NCBI RefSeq assembly: GCF_002845985.1
Contig: NZ_PDFK01000013.1
Span: 1-49,163, forward strand
Source of the DNA: Lysinibacillus fusiformis
Lineage (GTDB): Bacteria; Bacillota; Bacilli; Bacillales_A; Planococcaceae
Direction of reading: 5' to 3'
DNA length: 49,163 nt
Shown here: positions 33,421 to 43,337 of the stretch, one piece after another
How the letters are laid out: every line of letters begins with the position of its first letter
Numbering within the stretch: position 1 is the first letter of the stretch
The notes under the pieces: generated by a model
Told to the model about the DNA's origin: nothing
What the model saw: the letters and a program-made list of their open reading frames with translations, nothing else
Database searches by the model: none
Made by a program: the position numbers and the translations under genes

Positions 33421-34770
33421 ATGATGACGAAGAATCAAACCAATGAACGTGAACAATTAGAAATGTTAACGATTGATCAATTAGTTCCCCAAGATCATTT
33501 AGTACGAAAACTAGAGGCGGCTATTGATTTTTCATTTATCTATCCTTTAGTAGAAAACCTCTACTCTGCTAAAGGACGCCCTAGTATTGATCCTGTTGTT
33601 CTCTTTAAAATGACGTTTATTCAGTACGTTTTTGGTATACGGTCCATGCGTCAAACCATCAAAGAAATTGAAACCAATATGGCGTATCGTTGGTTTTTAG
33701 GATTTGGCTTCCATACAGAAGTTCCGCATTTCTCTACCTTTGGTAAAAATTATGTCCGTCGCTTTCAAGACACCGATATATTTGAGCAGATATTTTATCG
33801 TATATTAAAAGAGATTATGCATCAAGGACTCCTCCATGCAGACCATTTATTTATCGATTCTACGCATGTGAAAGCGAGTGCGAATAAACGAAAGTATGAT
33901 AAAAAAGTTGTGCGAAAAGAAACACGGGCTTATGAAGAGAAGCTTCAATTAGAGTTAAATATTGATCGTGAGGAACACGGAAAAAAGCCCTTTTCCCCGG
34001 AGAAATTTGAAAAAGAAGAATGGAAAGAAATAAAGGAAAGCACGACAGATCCTGAAAGTGGATATTACGTGAAGGATGAACGTACAAAACAGTTTGCGTA
34101 TTCTTTTCATGCAGCGACAGATGAAAAGGGCTTTGTCTTGGGTGCCATTGTGACTCCGGGAAATGTGCACGATAGTCATGTATTACAGCCACTTGTGGAA
34201 AGAGTCATTGAAAACGTTCAAAAACCATTAGCTGTTGCGGCAGATGCAGCCTATAAAACACCAGCGATTACGAACTTTTTGTTAGAGAATCAAATGTTGC
34301 CTGTTCTTCCGTATACACGTCCTAAAACGAAAGATGGATTCTTCCGAAAGCACGAGTATACATATGACGAGCACTATAATTGTTATCTTTGCCCACAAGG
34401 GCAGATATTGAAGTATGCGACAACGACGAAGGAAGGATATCGCCAATATAAATCGAATCCTTTGATTTGTGCGAAGTGTCCAAGCCTTTCCCAATGTACA
34501 GAAAGTAAGCATCATCAAAAACTCATTCAACGCCATATTTGGGAGTCATATGTGGAGGAAGCTGAACATTTACGCCATTCCTATGACATCAAACAGATTT
34601 ATGCAAAGCGCAAAGAAACGATTGAGCGTGTCTTTGCCGATGCAAAAGAAAAGCATGGTATGCGATGGACAACCTTAAGAGGTCTAAAAAAATTGTCCAT
34701 GCAGGCGATGCTTACTTTTGCTGCCATGAATTTGAAGAAACTGGCTACTTGGACGTGGCAAGTAGCTTAA
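33421..34770 (+). CDS. IS1182-family transposase
   Basis: This is a 449-residue transposase with the typical N-terminus (QLVPQDHLVRKLEAAIDFSF, then GRPSIDPVVLFKM). The catalytic triad is visible as Asp146 in LFIDSTHVKA, Asp275 in VAADAAYKTP and Glu402 in ETIERVFADAKE. A Cys cluster (Cys321, Cys324, Cys350, Cys353, Cys359) looks metal-binding. The frame is complete, with no frameshift. GAGGTGATG precedes the double ATG start. The last residues of the frame stop 129 bases before the right end. Confidence 0.93.
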   Translation: MMTKNQTNEREQLEMLTIDQLVPQDHLVRKLEAAIDFSFIYPLVENLYSAKGRPSIDPVVLFKMTFIQYVFGIRSMRQTIKEIETNMAYRWFLGFGFHTEVPHFSTFGKNYVRRFQDTDIFEQIFYRILKEIMHQGLLHADHLFIDSTHVKASANKRKYDKKVVRKETRAYEEKLQLELNIDREEHGKKPFSPEKFEKEEWKEIKESTTDPESGYYVKDERTKQFAYSFHAATDEKGFVLGAIVTPGNVHDSHVLQPLVERVIENVQKPLAVAADAAYKTPAITNFLLENQMLPVLPYTRPKTKDGFFRKHEYTYDEHYNCYLCPQGQILKYATTTKEGYRQYKSNPLICAKCPSLSQCTESKHHQKLIQRHIWESYVEEAEHLRHSYDIKQIYAKRKETIERVFADAKEKHGMRWTTLRGLKKLSMQAMLTFAAMNLKKLATWTWQVA

Positions 34771-34899
34771 GAGAGCAACTATGCTCGAAGAGTATGTTGA
34801 ATTTGGTAGTATATTACCAAATGTTAAAGATAAAATAGGAAGAAAAATGACAAAAACCATCGAGAGTGAACTTCTCGATGGGCTTTTGTCTACAGTCTG

Positions 34900-34931
34900 A
34901 AGGCTTATGTCAAAGTATAGACATAAGCCTT
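34900..34931. repeat. Third copy of the thiC terminator hairpin, right flank of the IS1182-family element
   Basis: These 32 bases are identical to 31157-31188 and 33124-33155 and directly follow the right end of the element. The T run after it (CCTTTTCTAAT) suggests this copy keeps the original downstream side of the thiC terminator. Confidence 0.85.
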
Positions 34932-34941
34932 TTCTAATCAT

Positions 34942-34977
34942 AAAAAAGCTCCATGTGAATGACAGATTCACATGGAG
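34942..34977 (-). terminator. Rho-independent terminator of the catalase gene
   Basis: A perfect 12-base stem CTCCATGTGAAT / ATTCACATGGAG is followed on the minus strand by TTTTTT. It lies 37 bases downstream of the catalase stop. Confidence 0.88.
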
Positions 34978-35014
34978 TAAAAGTTGAATTTGGATATCAA
35001 TAATAAGTGGACTA

Positions 35015-36520
35015 TTAAACGTTAGTTGGTTGTTTTACATATGGGTTTGTAAGGTCCATACCTTCTAACGAAAGACCCATCGCTTTTGCGACACCCTCAC
35101 CATATGCTGGGTCAGCTAAATAGCAGTGAAGGATGTGACGGCGTTTGATGAATTCTTCAACAGAAGCCATATCATTCGCTGTATTTTCAAATAGACGTTG
35201 TTGCTCTTCTGTAGTCATTAAACGGAACAGTTTACCTGGTTGCTCAAAGTAATTGTTATCATCTTCACGGAAGTCGTGAATACCTGCATGACCATCAATG
35301 CGTAATTCAGGCTCTTTATGGTCTAGGTTATGCTCCCATTCACCATAGCTATTTGGTTCATAGCCTAATGTAGAACCGAGGTTGCCGTCAAAGCGCATTG
35401 CACCATCACGATGGAAGGTACGGAATGGACATTTCGGTGCGTTAACTGGCAGCATATAGTGGTTTACACCTAGGCGATAGCGTTGTGCATCTGCGTATGC
35501 AAAGATACGACCTTGTAACATTTTATCTGGTGAGAAGCTAATACCAGGAATAATGTTAGATGGTGCGAATGCAGCTTGTTCAACTTCTGCAAAGTAGTTA
35601 TCCGGATTTTTATTTAACTCGAACTCACCGACAGGAATTAATGGGAAGTCTTTTTTATACCATACTTTTGTTAAGTCAAATGGGTTGTATGGAAGCTCAC
35701 GAGCTTGCTCCTCTGTCATAACCTGAATATACATTTTCCATTTAGGGAAATCGCCTTTTTCAATAGCTTCATATAGATCACGTTGTGAAGATTCACGATC
35801 TTGACCGATAACTTCAGTAGCTTCAGCACCTGTTAAGTTTTTAATACCTTGCTCTGTACGGAAATGGAATTTAACCCATACACGCTCATTTTCAGCATTG
35901 ATAAAGCTATACGTATGAGAACCAAATCCATGCATATTGCGGTAACCAGCTGGAATACCACGGTCAGACATTACAATTGTCACTTGGTGAAGCGCTTCAG
36001 GTAATAGAGTCCAGAAATCCCAGTTGGAGTTAGCGTTTTTCATATTTGTACGTGGATCACGTTTAACGACATGGTTTAAATCTGTAAAGTGTAATGGGTC
36101 GCGGAAGAAGAATACAGGTGTATTGTTCCCTACTAGATCCCAGTTTCCTTCTTCTGTATAGAATTTAAGGGCAAAGCCACGAATATCGCGCTCAGCATCT
36201 GCAGCACCACGCTCACCAGCAACTGTTGAGAAACGTGCGAACATTTCTGTTTTCTTGCCAATCTCTGAGAAAATTTTCGCTTTTGTATATTGAGTAATAT
36301 CATGCGTTACAGTAAAAGTACCAAATGCACCTGAGCCTTTAGCGTGCATACGACGTTCAGGAATTACTTCACGGTTAAAATTTGCTAATTTTTCAACTAA
36401 CCATACATCTTGAAGTAAAAGAGGACCACGTGGACCTGCTGACATAGAGTCATGGTTACTTACTACTGGAGCGCCACCTGCTGTTGTAAAACGACGGCTA
36501 CGATCATTTGCGTTTGTCAT
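35015..36520 (-). CDS. katA: heme catalase (clade 3 small-subunit type)
   Basis: The protein has 501 residues, the usual length of small-subunit catalases, which turn hydrogen peroxide into water and oxygen. The active-site signature [19 protein letters not shown] gives catalytic His59, with the distal Asn132 in [13 protein letters not shown]. The proximal heme ligand is the Tyr of [12 protein letters not shown]. No signal peptide is present, so it is cytoplasmic. An AGGAGG site precedes ATG 36520. A PerR-like box lies about 80 bases upstream. The family call is firm; the katA symbol is by analogy. Confidence 0.93.
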   Translation of the reverse strand: MTNANDRSRRFTTAGGAPVVSNHDSMSAGPRGPLLLQDVWLVEKLANFNREVIPERRMHAKGSGAFGTFTVTHDITQYTKAKIFSEIGKKTEMFARFSTVAGERGAADAERDIRGFALKFYTEEGNWDLVGNNTPVFFFRDPLHFTDLNHVVKRDPRTNMKNANSNWDFWTLLPEALHQVTIVMSDRGIPAGYRNMHGFGSHTYSFINAENERVWVKFHFRTEQGIKNLTGAEATEVIGQDRESSQRDLYEAIEKGDFPKWKMYIQVMTEEQARELPYNPFDLTKVWYKKDFPLIPVGEFELNKNPDNYFAEVEQAAFAPSNIIPGISFSPDKMLQGRIFAYADAQRYRLGVNHYMLPVNAPKCPFRTFHRDGAMRFDGNLGSTLGYEPNSYGEWEHNLDHKEPELRIDGHAGIHDFREDDNNYFEQPGKLFRLMTTEEQQRLFENTANDMASVEEFIKRRHILHCYLADPAYGEGVAKAMGLSLEGMDLTNPYVKQPTNV

Positions 36521-36830
36521 ATTAGTTTACCTCCTGAAAAAAATATAAGTCAAACTCTTCATCTATAACTATAACAAATATAAAATAGAATTGCTAGTAC
36601 ATTATAATTATTATCGTTAAAGAATTTTTATATTTAAAGATAAACTATAAATATATGCGAAGGAAAGGCGTTTTATACATAGTTTTCACCAGAAATTTCA
36701 CTTTTCTAATCTCGTTTTTAAAAAATATTAGGTATGAAAATGACATGAATTTTAAGATAATGACTACATTGTAAAAACCTTTATTGAAAATAAAATGGAC
36801 TAATTGAAAATTATTTCAATCAATTATCTT
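36521..36830. other. 310-base intergenic region upstream of the catalase gene
   Basis: Very AT-rich. Apart from the PerR-like box at 36602-36616, no gene, RNA or strong hairpin was recognised. It also spans the 3' side of the minus-strand regulator ending at 36831. Confidence 0.5.
36602..36616 (-). promoter_or_regulatory. PerR-like box upstream of the catalase gene
   Basis: TTATAATTATTATCG matches the Bacillus PerR consensus TTATAATNATTATAA at 13 of 15 positions. Peroxide-inducible PerR control of the main vegetative catalase is well known in Bacillus. Fur is a less likely reader of this site. Confidence 0.5.
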
Positions 36831-38285
36831 TTAGTTTTTTCGATATCGATTAGGCGTTATGCCGATTTGTTGTTTAAATATTTTAATGAAATAATTAGGA
36901 TCATCAAAACCGTTTAAATGGGCAATTTCACTAATGGAAAAATCCGTTTCTAGCAGCATGTTAGTAGCATGATGAATTCTTATTTGCTGTAAATAGCGTT
37001 TAAATGGTAAGCCTTGCTTCTTTGAGAAAATGGTACTTAAATAATTTGGGCTGATTCCGAGCTTATGGGCGACGAAGGGCAGGGACAAGGAGCTATCATT
37101 AAATTGTTGATCAATTATTTCTAAAGCTAGTTCAACATAATCGGCTCGTTTCTCCATTCGAGCTTCCCGCGCTAATTCAATTAATGTTTGTGTGAAAGAA
37201 ATAATGCCATTGAGAATTGTATAAAATATAGGATGTTCAATGATTAAGTGAAATAGCTGACGATAGCTTTGCTCGATAACTGCTTTTTCGTGTAATTTAT
37301 ATTTCAACATAAAGCGTCGAATTTGTGCTAGAACACTTGTTAAATGAATACGTAGATCATCTTGCTCATAATATATTCCCTCATTAGATAGCTGGTATAA
37401 AAATGTTTTAACGGCTTCAAGGTTTCCGTCTTCCAAACTACTGATTAACAATTGTTGCTCTTCTGGTGTTAATAAGGGATCAAAGGGCTGTGTTTCAATT
37501 TGTTTGCTTGCATAAAAAATATGACCAAAGCCTTCGTAAAAGCTTTGATGTAGTGCGCGCTTTGTTAATGTATACATGTTTTTGATGGTTGTCGGTGGCC
37601 CATCATAAATGCCAATATTTAAAGAACTATTACTAATTAACCGCCATTCCATCATAAGTGCACGGACATCCTTTTCTACCATCTTTATGTCACTTGTTTG
37701 AAAAAGGCATACAATTGTATTGGACAGAGGGTAGGTTTTCATATGGAAGTGGATAGGTGTTTGTTGTAGCCAATTGTAAAGCTTATTAAAAGTTTCGATA
37801 TGTTCTGGCTCCATCATTGTGAAATGTATGGTCGTCTCAATTGAACTAGATTTGTTATCTAAAAATAATTGATAATAAAAGGAATCATTTGTAGTCTCCT
37901 GTGCATATTCCGTGACCTGTGGTGTGCGAAGAGAAATGGTTGTGAGCTTTTGTTTTAATAATTCTAAATCAATGGGTTTTACAAAGAGATGGGCCACTTG
38001 TAAATCTATTGCCTTCAATGCATTTTTAAATAAAGGTTCTGTCGTCATTGCAAGAATGGCACCAGATAGCTTTTGTAAATCCCGATAAAGAGCCGTTAAG
38101 CGATTATTAGGAAATAGATCGATATTTAACAGAATGGCGTCCGGTTCAAATAATCGAATTCTTTGGGGCACCTCTGAAATACTTGTGCACATTTCAATGA
38201 AGACGTCTCCAGGGAAATAGGTATGTAAAAACCACTTTATGCCTGCCAAGTCGGTAGGATCACGATCAATTAATAATAGCTTCAT
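36831..38285 (-). CDS. response regulator with degenerate receiver and AraC-type DNA-binding domain
   Basis: This protein has about 484 residues and a YesN-like layout: receiver (1-120), a long middle region (about 130-370) and an AraC double helix-turn-helix (about 385-484, ending GITPNRYRKN). The receiver lacks the phosphoacceptor: ILLNIDLFP places Asn54 where Asp is expected. The acidic pocket is IDRDP rather than the usual DDE/P type. Lys103 (FVKPID) remains. Control by phosphorylation is therefore unlikely at that site. ATG 38285 with AGGAGT is preferred over an upstream start. No kinase gene is adjacent. It is divergent from hutH and may regulate the hut genes; that is inference. Confidence 0.8.
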   Translation of the reverse strand: MKLLLIDRDPTDLAGIKWFLHTYFPGDVFIEMCTSISEVPQRIRLFEPDAILLNIDLFPNNRLTALYRDLQKLSGAILAMTTEPLFKNALKAIDLQVAHLFVKPIDLELLKQKLTTISLRTPQVTEYAQETTNDSFYYQLFLDNKSSSIETTIHFTMMEPEHIETFNKLYNWLQQTPIHFHMKTYPLSNTIVCLFQTSDIKMVEKDVRALMMEWRLISNSSLNIGIYDGPPTTIKNMYTLTKRALHQSFYEGFGHIFYASKQIETQPFDPLLTPEEQQLLISSLEDGNLEAVKTFLYQLSNEGIYYEQDDLRIHLTSVLAQIRRFMLKYKLHEKAVIEQSYRQLFHLIIEHPIFYTILNGIISFTQTLIELAREARMEKRADYVELALEIIDQQFNDSSLSLPFVAHKLGISPNYLSTIFSKKQGLPFKRYLQQIRIHHATNMLLETDFSISEIAHLNGFDDPNYFIKIFKQQIGITPNRYRKN

Positions 38286-38462
38286 TACATCAACTCCTAT
38301 AAAATATTCCAGTTTCATATAAAAATACGATTATATTATTAAAAATAACATAGGAATCTGAAAAAAATCTTCTTTTCTCTTTTAAAATTCTCTATATTCT
38401 GAAAAAAGTAGTGAGTACAATGTAAATAGAGTAATAAATCATCAGCAGAAACCACTTGTACA

Positions 38463-38477
38463 ATGAAAACGCTTAAA
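38463..38477 (+). promoter_or_regulatory. Possible cre site (CcpA) upstream of hutH
   Basis: ATGAAAACGCTTAAA matches the cre consensus WTGNAANCGNWNNCW at 14 of 15 positions. It lies about 90 bases before hutH. Catabolite repression of histidine use is established in B. subtilis. Confidence 0.5.
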
Positions 38478-38566
38478 TGGAATTTAATGCTGAAGTTTTT
38501 AATATTACGACCAATAAATGAGGAGTTTTTATTTACATAGTTAGATAGGGAATAGGAGGATGTCAT

Positions 38567-40081
38567 GTGAAATCGATCATCGAGCTTGATGGCAATACAT
38601 TAACAAGACAACAAATTGAGGAAATCGTTAAGGGGCAAGCAACAGTTGCACTTTCTGTTAATAGTTTACAACGTATTCGTTTAAGTAGAGAGCGTATCGA
38701 GAAACGCTTAGCTGAAGGACAAACGATTTATGGAGTGAATACAGGCTTTGGGCAACTCAGCAATATAAAAATTGAGCAAGAGGATATTGAGCTATTGCAG
38801 CTGAATTTATTACGATCTGATGCAACGGGTGTTGGTGAACCGTTCCCTACTGATGTTGTACGTGCAATGATGGTGTTACGTGCCAATGCTTTAGCTAGAG
38901 GATTTTCTGGCATTCGTGAGGAAACCGTACAGCTGTTATTGGAGTTTATTAATAAAGGAGTGCATCCGATTGTTCCGTCACAAGGTTCGGTGGGAGCAAG
39001 CGGCGATTTGGCGCCATTATCGCATTTGGCATTAGTGCTAGTGGGAGAAGGTAAGGCGGAGTTTAACGGAGAAGTTATGAGTGGAAGCGAGGCGCTACAA
39101 CGAGCGGAGTTAACACCAGTTCGACTTCAAGCTAAAGAGGGGCTGGCACTTGTTAATGGTACGCAAGCTATGACAGGAATTGGTGTATTAACAGTCAATG
39201 AAGCTGAACGAATTGGACTTGCGGCGGATATGGCGGCAAGCTTGACGCTAGAAGCTTTAAAGGGCATTACGTCAGCATTTGATCCAGCGCTATTAGCAGT
39301 AAGGCCACATCCAGAATTAGAACTGGTGGGGGGACGTATTCGTAAGTGGCTTGATGGTAGTAAACGTGTCACAAAGCAAGGCGAAATTCGCATGCAGGAT
39401 GCTTACTCGCTACGCTGTATTCCGCAAGTACACGGTGCTTCTTGGCAGTCCTTTTTCTACGCGGAGAATCGTGTTCAAACTGAAATGAACGCGACTACAG
39501 ATAATCCGATTGTTTTAGAAAGTGGTGAGGTACTATCGGGTGGTCATTTCCATGGTCAGCCAATTGCCTTGGCAATGGACTTTTTGAAGATTGGTGTAAG
39601 TGAATGGGCTAATATTTCAGAACGTCGTACAGAACGTATGGTAAATCCACATCTTAACGAAGGATTACCGCCGTTCTTGGCAACAAACCCTGGGATTGAA
39701 TGTGGACTAATGATTGCACAATATACAGCAGCTTCTATTGTCTCAGAAAATAAAGTATTAGCTCATCCTTCTAGTGTGGATTCTATTCCTACATCAGGTA
39801 ACCAAGAGGACCATGTAAGTATGGGAACAACATCGGCCCGTCAAGTACGTCAGATTGTTCACAATGCGGCTCGCGTTATCGCAATAGAATTAATTTGTGC
39901 TTCTCAGGCAATCCATTTAGATAAGGCGGAAGAGCAATTATCTCCAACAACACGTAAATTCTTAGAGAAAGTGCGTGAATTCTGTCCACCTTTATTAGCG
40001 GATCAACCAATTGGTGACGAAATTGAAGCATTGGCGAAATACTTACTAGCAAGTAATGATCTAGTAAATGAGTATGTGTAA
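38567..40081 (+). CDS. hutH: histidine ammonia-lyase HutH
   Basis: The protein has 504 residues. HutH removes ammonia from L-histidine to give urocanate, the first step of histidine breakdown. The MIO prosthetic group forms from Ala144-Ser145-Gly146 in VGASGDLAPLSH. Other family segments are VYGVNTGFGQL-like (IYGVNTGFGQL), LVNGTQAM and TDNPIVLESGE. GTG 38567 has AGGAGG at good spacing. It opens the hut cluster, with hutU and hutI downstream and a divergent AraC-type regulator upstream. Confidence 0.97.
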   Translation: MKSIIELDGNTLTRQQIEEIVKGQATVALSVNSLQRIRLSRERIEKRLAEGQTIYGVNTGFGQLSNIKIEQEDIELLQLNLLRSDATGVGEPFPTDVVRAMMVLRANALARGFSGIREETVQLLLEFINKGVHPIVPSQGSVGASGDLAPLSHLALVLVGEGKAEFNGEVMSGSEALQRAELTPVRLQAKEGLALVNGTQAMTGIGVLTVNEAERIGLAADMAASLTLEALKGITSAFDPALLAVRPHPELELVGGRIRKWLDGSKRVTKQGEIRMQDAYSLRCIPQVHGASWQSFFYAENRVQTEMNATTDNPIVLESGEVLSGGHFHGQPIALAMDFLKIGVSEWANISERRTERMVNPHLNEGLPPFLATNPGIECGLMIAQYTAASIVSENKVLAHPSSVDSIPTSGNQEDHVSMGTTSARQVRQIVHNAARVIAIELICASQAIHLDKAEEQLSPTTRKFLEKVREFCPPLLADQPIGDEIEALAKYLLASNDLVNEYV

Positions 40082-40100
40082 ATAGGGTTGAATGAAATAG

Positions 40101-40145
40101 CAAAGGCTGAGGCAAGACTCGTTAATCCGAGTCACCTCTGCTTTG
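40101..40145 (+). other. Long stem-loop between hutH and hutU
   Basis: CAAAG and GAGG pair with CCTC and CTTTG around an inner stem AGACTCG / CCGAGTC. No T tract follows, so it is a weak terminator at best; it may be a processing or mRNA-stability element, or a site of partial polarity. Confidence 0.45.
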
Positions 40146-40242
40146 GATATAATTATATGCTTTTAAGTCTGAATATTCAGTCTTTATTTTAGTATCTACA
40201 CTTTCAAACTAATAGTATTTTTATGAAAAGGAGCGTGTTTTT

Positions 40243-41913
40243 ATGGTATTCAAAACAGATATTCGTGCACCACGTGGAAGTGAACTAACATGTAAGGGAT
40301 GGACACAGGAAGCGGCAATGCGTATGTTAATGAACAATCTAGACCCAGAGGTGGCTGAGAACCCAGATGAGCTGATTGTGTACGGTGGTATTGGAAAGGC
40401 TGCTCGTAACTGGGAAAGCTATGAACAAATTATTGCTTCTTTAAAAGAATTAGAGAATGATGAAACACTGCTGATTCAATCAGGGAAGCCAGTAGCTGTA
40501 TTCCGTACGCATGAGCATTCTCCCCGTGTATTAATTGCCAATTCAAACCTAGTACCTGCATGGGCAAATTGGGATCATTTCTATGAATTAGAGGACAGAG
40601 ATTTAATGATGTATGGGCAAATGACTGCGGGTAGCTGGATTTATATTGGTGCTCAGGGCATTTTACAGGGAACTTATTTATCATTCGTAGAAGCAGGGAA
40701 GAAGGTATTTGGCACTGCGGATTTACGTGGTAAATTCATCCTAACAGGTGGTATGGGCGGTATGAGTGGTGCACAGCCGTTAGCTGGGAAAATGGCAGGC
40801 GCTGTAATCTTAGTCGTTGAAGTGGATCGTGCCCGCATTGAACGTAAAATAAAAGAAGGATACTGTGATTACATCGTGGAGACTGTGGATGAAGCCATTG
40901 CATTAGTCGATAAATTACGTAATCAGAAAGAGCCAGCTTCTATTGGTCTTGTAGGGAATTGTGCAGATGTCAATCGTGAGCTGTTAAATCGAGGGATTAT
41001 TCCGGATTTTGTGACGGATCAAACATCTGCACATGACCCGATTAATGGCTATGTACCAAATGGCATGACATTTGAAGAAGCATTAGCACTTCGGAAATCG
41101 GACGTTAAAACGTATGAGCACAAAGCGAAAGAAACAATGGCAGAGCATGTTCGTACAATGCTAGCGTTTCAAGATGCAGGTGCAGAAGTATTTGATTATG
41201 GAAATAATATTCGTGCCTATGCCAAAGAGATGGGTGTAACGAATGCCTTCGATTTCCCGGGCTTTGTACCAGCCTATATTCGTCCACTATTCTGTGAAGG
41301 AAAGGGACCATTCCGTTGGGCGGCTCTTTCAGGAAACCCTGAGGATATTTATAAAACAGATGCACTTGCGAAAGAGATGTTCGCTGAAGACGAAGGTCTA
41401 GTCAATTGGATTGATATGGCGCAAAAAATGGTTAAATGGCAGGGGTTACCAGCTCGTATTTGCTGGTTAGGCTATGGTGATCGTCATCGCTTTGCATTAA
41501 AGGTAAACGAAATGGTTGCGAATGGTGAATTGTCAGCACCGATTGTCTTTGGGCGTGATCATTTAGATTCAGGTTCAGTCGCATCACCAAATCGTGAAAC
41601 AGAAGGGATGATGGATGGTTCGGATGCAGTATCGGATTGGCCAATTTTAAATGCGCTTGTAAATACTGCTAGTGGTGCGAGCTGGGTGAGTGTGCATCAT
41701 GGCGGTGGTGTAGGAATGGGATATTCACAGCATGCAGGTCAAGTACTAGTTGCGGATGGATCGGCGCTTGCTGCTGAAAAAATCGCACGAGTATTGATTT
41801 CGGACCCTGGCATGGGTGTTGCCCGTCATGCTGATGCAGGCTATGAGATTGCGATTAATACGGCAAAAAACAAAGGTGTCCATATACCAATGTTAAAGGG
41901 TGATGTGAAGTGA
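40243..41913 (+). CDS. hutU: urocanate hydratase HutU
   Basis: The protein has 556 residues, the normal length. It hydrates urocanate to imidazolonepropionate using tightly bound NAD. Typical segments include [26 protein letters not shown] and [15 protein letters not shown] in the dinucleotide-binding region, and the late [23 protein letters not shown] site precedes the ATG. Its stop overlaps the hutI start by four bases, so the two are translationally coupled. Confidence 0.97.
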   Translation: MVFKTDIRAPRGSELTCKGWTQEAAMRMLMNNLDPEVAENPDELIVYGGIGKAARNWESYEQIIASLKELENDETLLIQSGKPVAVFRTHEHSPRVLIANSNLVPAWANWDHFYELEDRDLMMYGQMTAGSWIYIGAQGILQGTYLSFVEAGKKVFGTADLRGKFILTGGMGGMSGAQPLAGKMAGAVILVVEVDRARIERKIKEGYCDYIVETVDEAIALVDKLRNQKEPASIGLVGNCADVNRELLNRGIIPDFVTDQTSAHDPINGYVPNGMTFEEALALRKSDVKTYEHKAKETMAEHVRTMLAFQDAGAEVFDYGNNIRAYAKEMGVTNAFDFPGFVPAYIRPLFCEGKGPFRWAALSGNPEDIYKTDALAKEMFAEDEGLVNWIDMAQKMVKWQGLPARICWLGYGDRHRFALKVNEMVANGELSAPIVFGRDHLDSGSVASPNRETEGMMDGSDAVSDWPILNALVNTASGASWVSVHHGGGVGMGYSQHAGQVLVADGSALAAEKIARVLISDPGMGVARHADAGYEIAINTAKNKGVHIPMLKGDVK

Positions 41914-43187
41914 CCATTCTAATTAGAAATGCCAATGAAGTAATTACTTTGAGAAGTAATGCACAAGGACCGCGTACGAAAGAACAAATGCAGGAAATTG
42001 CGGTAGTAGAAAATGGCTGTGTACTAATTGAAGAAGATCGTATTGTAGCTGTTGGAGCTTTTGAACAACTGGAAGTAGATTTCCCTGATTTAGTAAGGAA
42101 AGCAGACATTATTGATGCTACTGGTAAGATTGTGATGCCAGGTTTAGTGGATTGTCATACCCATTTAGTGCATGGTGGAACACGTGAACAAGAATTTAAT
42201 ATGAGACTTAATGGTTCTACCTATATGGAAATTATGAACGCAGGTGGCGGTATTCATGCTACAACAAAGCGTACACGAGAAACCAGCTTTGAAGAATTAT
42301 ATGAAAAGACGATGCAGCATTTAGATGTATTTTTAAAGCATGGTGTGACAACTGTTGAAGCAAAATCAGGTTATGGATTGGATTGGGATACGGAAAAGAA
42401 GCAGCTAGAGGTAGCGAAACAATTACAAGCTACACATGACGTTGATATTGTTAGTACGTTTATGGGTGCGCATGCAGTACCACGCGACTATAAGGAACGT
42501 GAGGATGAATTTGTTGATGTTGTAATCCATGACATGTTGCCCAAGGTGGCAGAGCTAAAACTGGCAGAATTTAATGATGTATTTTGTGAAAAGGGTGTCT
42601 TTACACCAGAGCAATCTCAGCGCATTTTAGAGGCTGGCAAAGCTCTTGGCTTAACACCGAAAATACATGCTGATGAAATCGAGCCTTATCAAGGAGCGGA
42701 GCTTGCTGCCGAGGTGGGAGCTATTTCGGCAGAGCATTTGCTGGTTGCTTCTGATAAAGGAATTCTAAAAATGGCTGAAGCGGGCACAATTGCTGTATTA
42801 CTGCCAGGAACTGCATTCTTTTTACGTGCACCATATGCAAGAGGACGTCTAATGATTGATGAAGGGGTGCCTGTAGCAATATCAACAGATTTTAACCCGG
42901 GATCATCACCGACAATGAGTTTACCATTTATTATGAATTTAGCCTGTATGCATATGGGCATGACATTGGAGGAAGTGTTAACTGCGACAACGATTAATGC
43001 AGCTTATGCATTAAATCGAGGCAAACAAATAGGTTCCTTGGAAGCGAATAAAAAAGCGGATGTACTTATTTTAGATGTTGCCAACTATAAGCAGTTACAA
43101 TATTTCTATGGTATGAACCATACACATACAGTTATCAAAAATGGGCAAGTTGTTGTACAAAACGGCATTCTGTTGAATAATCGATAA
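41910..43187 (+). CDS. hutI: imidazolonepropionase HutI
   Basis: The protein has 425 residues and is a metal-dependent amidohydrolase opening the imidazolone ring to give N-formimino-L-glutamate. The metal-site motif [10 protein letters not shown], the later HADEIE and the [11 protein letters not shown] segment are all present. It begins at GTG 41910 in a GTGA overlap with hutU. A strong terminator follows, so the operon ends here: no hutG or hutM is in the cluster. Confidence 0.96.
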   Translation: MTILIRNANEVITLRSNAQGPRTKEQMQEIAVVENGCVLIEEDRIVAVGAFEQLEVDFPDLVRKADIIDATGKIVMPGLVDCHTHLVHGGTREQEFNMRLNGSTYMEIMNAGGGIHATTKRTRETSFEELYEKTMQHLDVFLKHGVTTVEAKSGYGLDWDTEKKQLEVAKQLQATHDVDIVSTFMGAHAVPRDYKEREDEFVDVVIHDMLPKVAELKLAEFNDVFCEKGVFTPEQSQRILEAGKALGLTPKIHADEIEPYQGAELAAEVGAISAEHLLVASDKGILKMAEAGTIAVLLPGTAFFLRAPYARGRLMIDEGVPVAISTDFNPGSSPTMSLPFIMNLACMHMGMTLEEVLTATTINAAYALNRGKQIGSLEANKKADVLILDVANYKQLQYFYGMNHTHTVIKNGQVVVQNGILLNNR

Positions 43188-43194
43188 AAAATGG

Positions 43195-43232
43195 GCATAA
43201 ATAAGGCTGAGGAAGCTTTATTTATGCTTTTT
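43195..43232 (+). terminator. Rho-independent terminator of the hut operon
   Basis: A 10-base stem GCATAAATAA / TTATTTATGC is followed by TTTTTT. Confidence 0.85.
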
Positions 43233-43280
43233 TAAAATTGAGTTGCAATTACCTTGAAGGAAGATTATAATACAATTAAA

Positions 43281-43307
43281 TAGTAATTATTGAATTACAA
43301 ATTACTT
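43281..43307 (+). promoter_or_regulatory. Candidate NrtR operator upstream of the Nudix regulator
   Basis: Inverted repeat TAGTAAT-N13-ATTACTT. The same architecture, TAGTAAT-N13-ATTACTA, is found ahead of the nicotinamidase gene, so both are probably read by the Nudix-type regulator, giving autoregulation here. Confidence 0.55.
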
Positions 43308-43337
43308 AACCTTGTAATCAATTAAAGGGGTTATACA

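Larger units (their letters stand above)
33156..34899 (+). mobile_element. IS1182-family insertion sequence
   Basis: This is a 1744-base element with perfect 15-base terminal inverted repeats, CAGACTGTAGACAAA at the left and its complement at the right. It is flanked on both sides by the 32-base hairpin AAGGCTTATGTC...GACATAAGCCTT. Each end holds a terminator-like hairpin: the left pairs GACTGTAG and CAAACTC with GAGTTTG and CTACAGTC before a T tract, and the right is CATCGAGA / TCTCGATG before GGGCTTTT. It carries one intact transposase, and a GC-rich repeat is lodged in its 5' part. Confidence 0.88.

Noticed and set aside
39127..39393. Minus-strand frame inside hutH, and similar frames in hutU and hutI
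   Set aside because: Antisense shadows of highly conserved enzymes with no translation signals.
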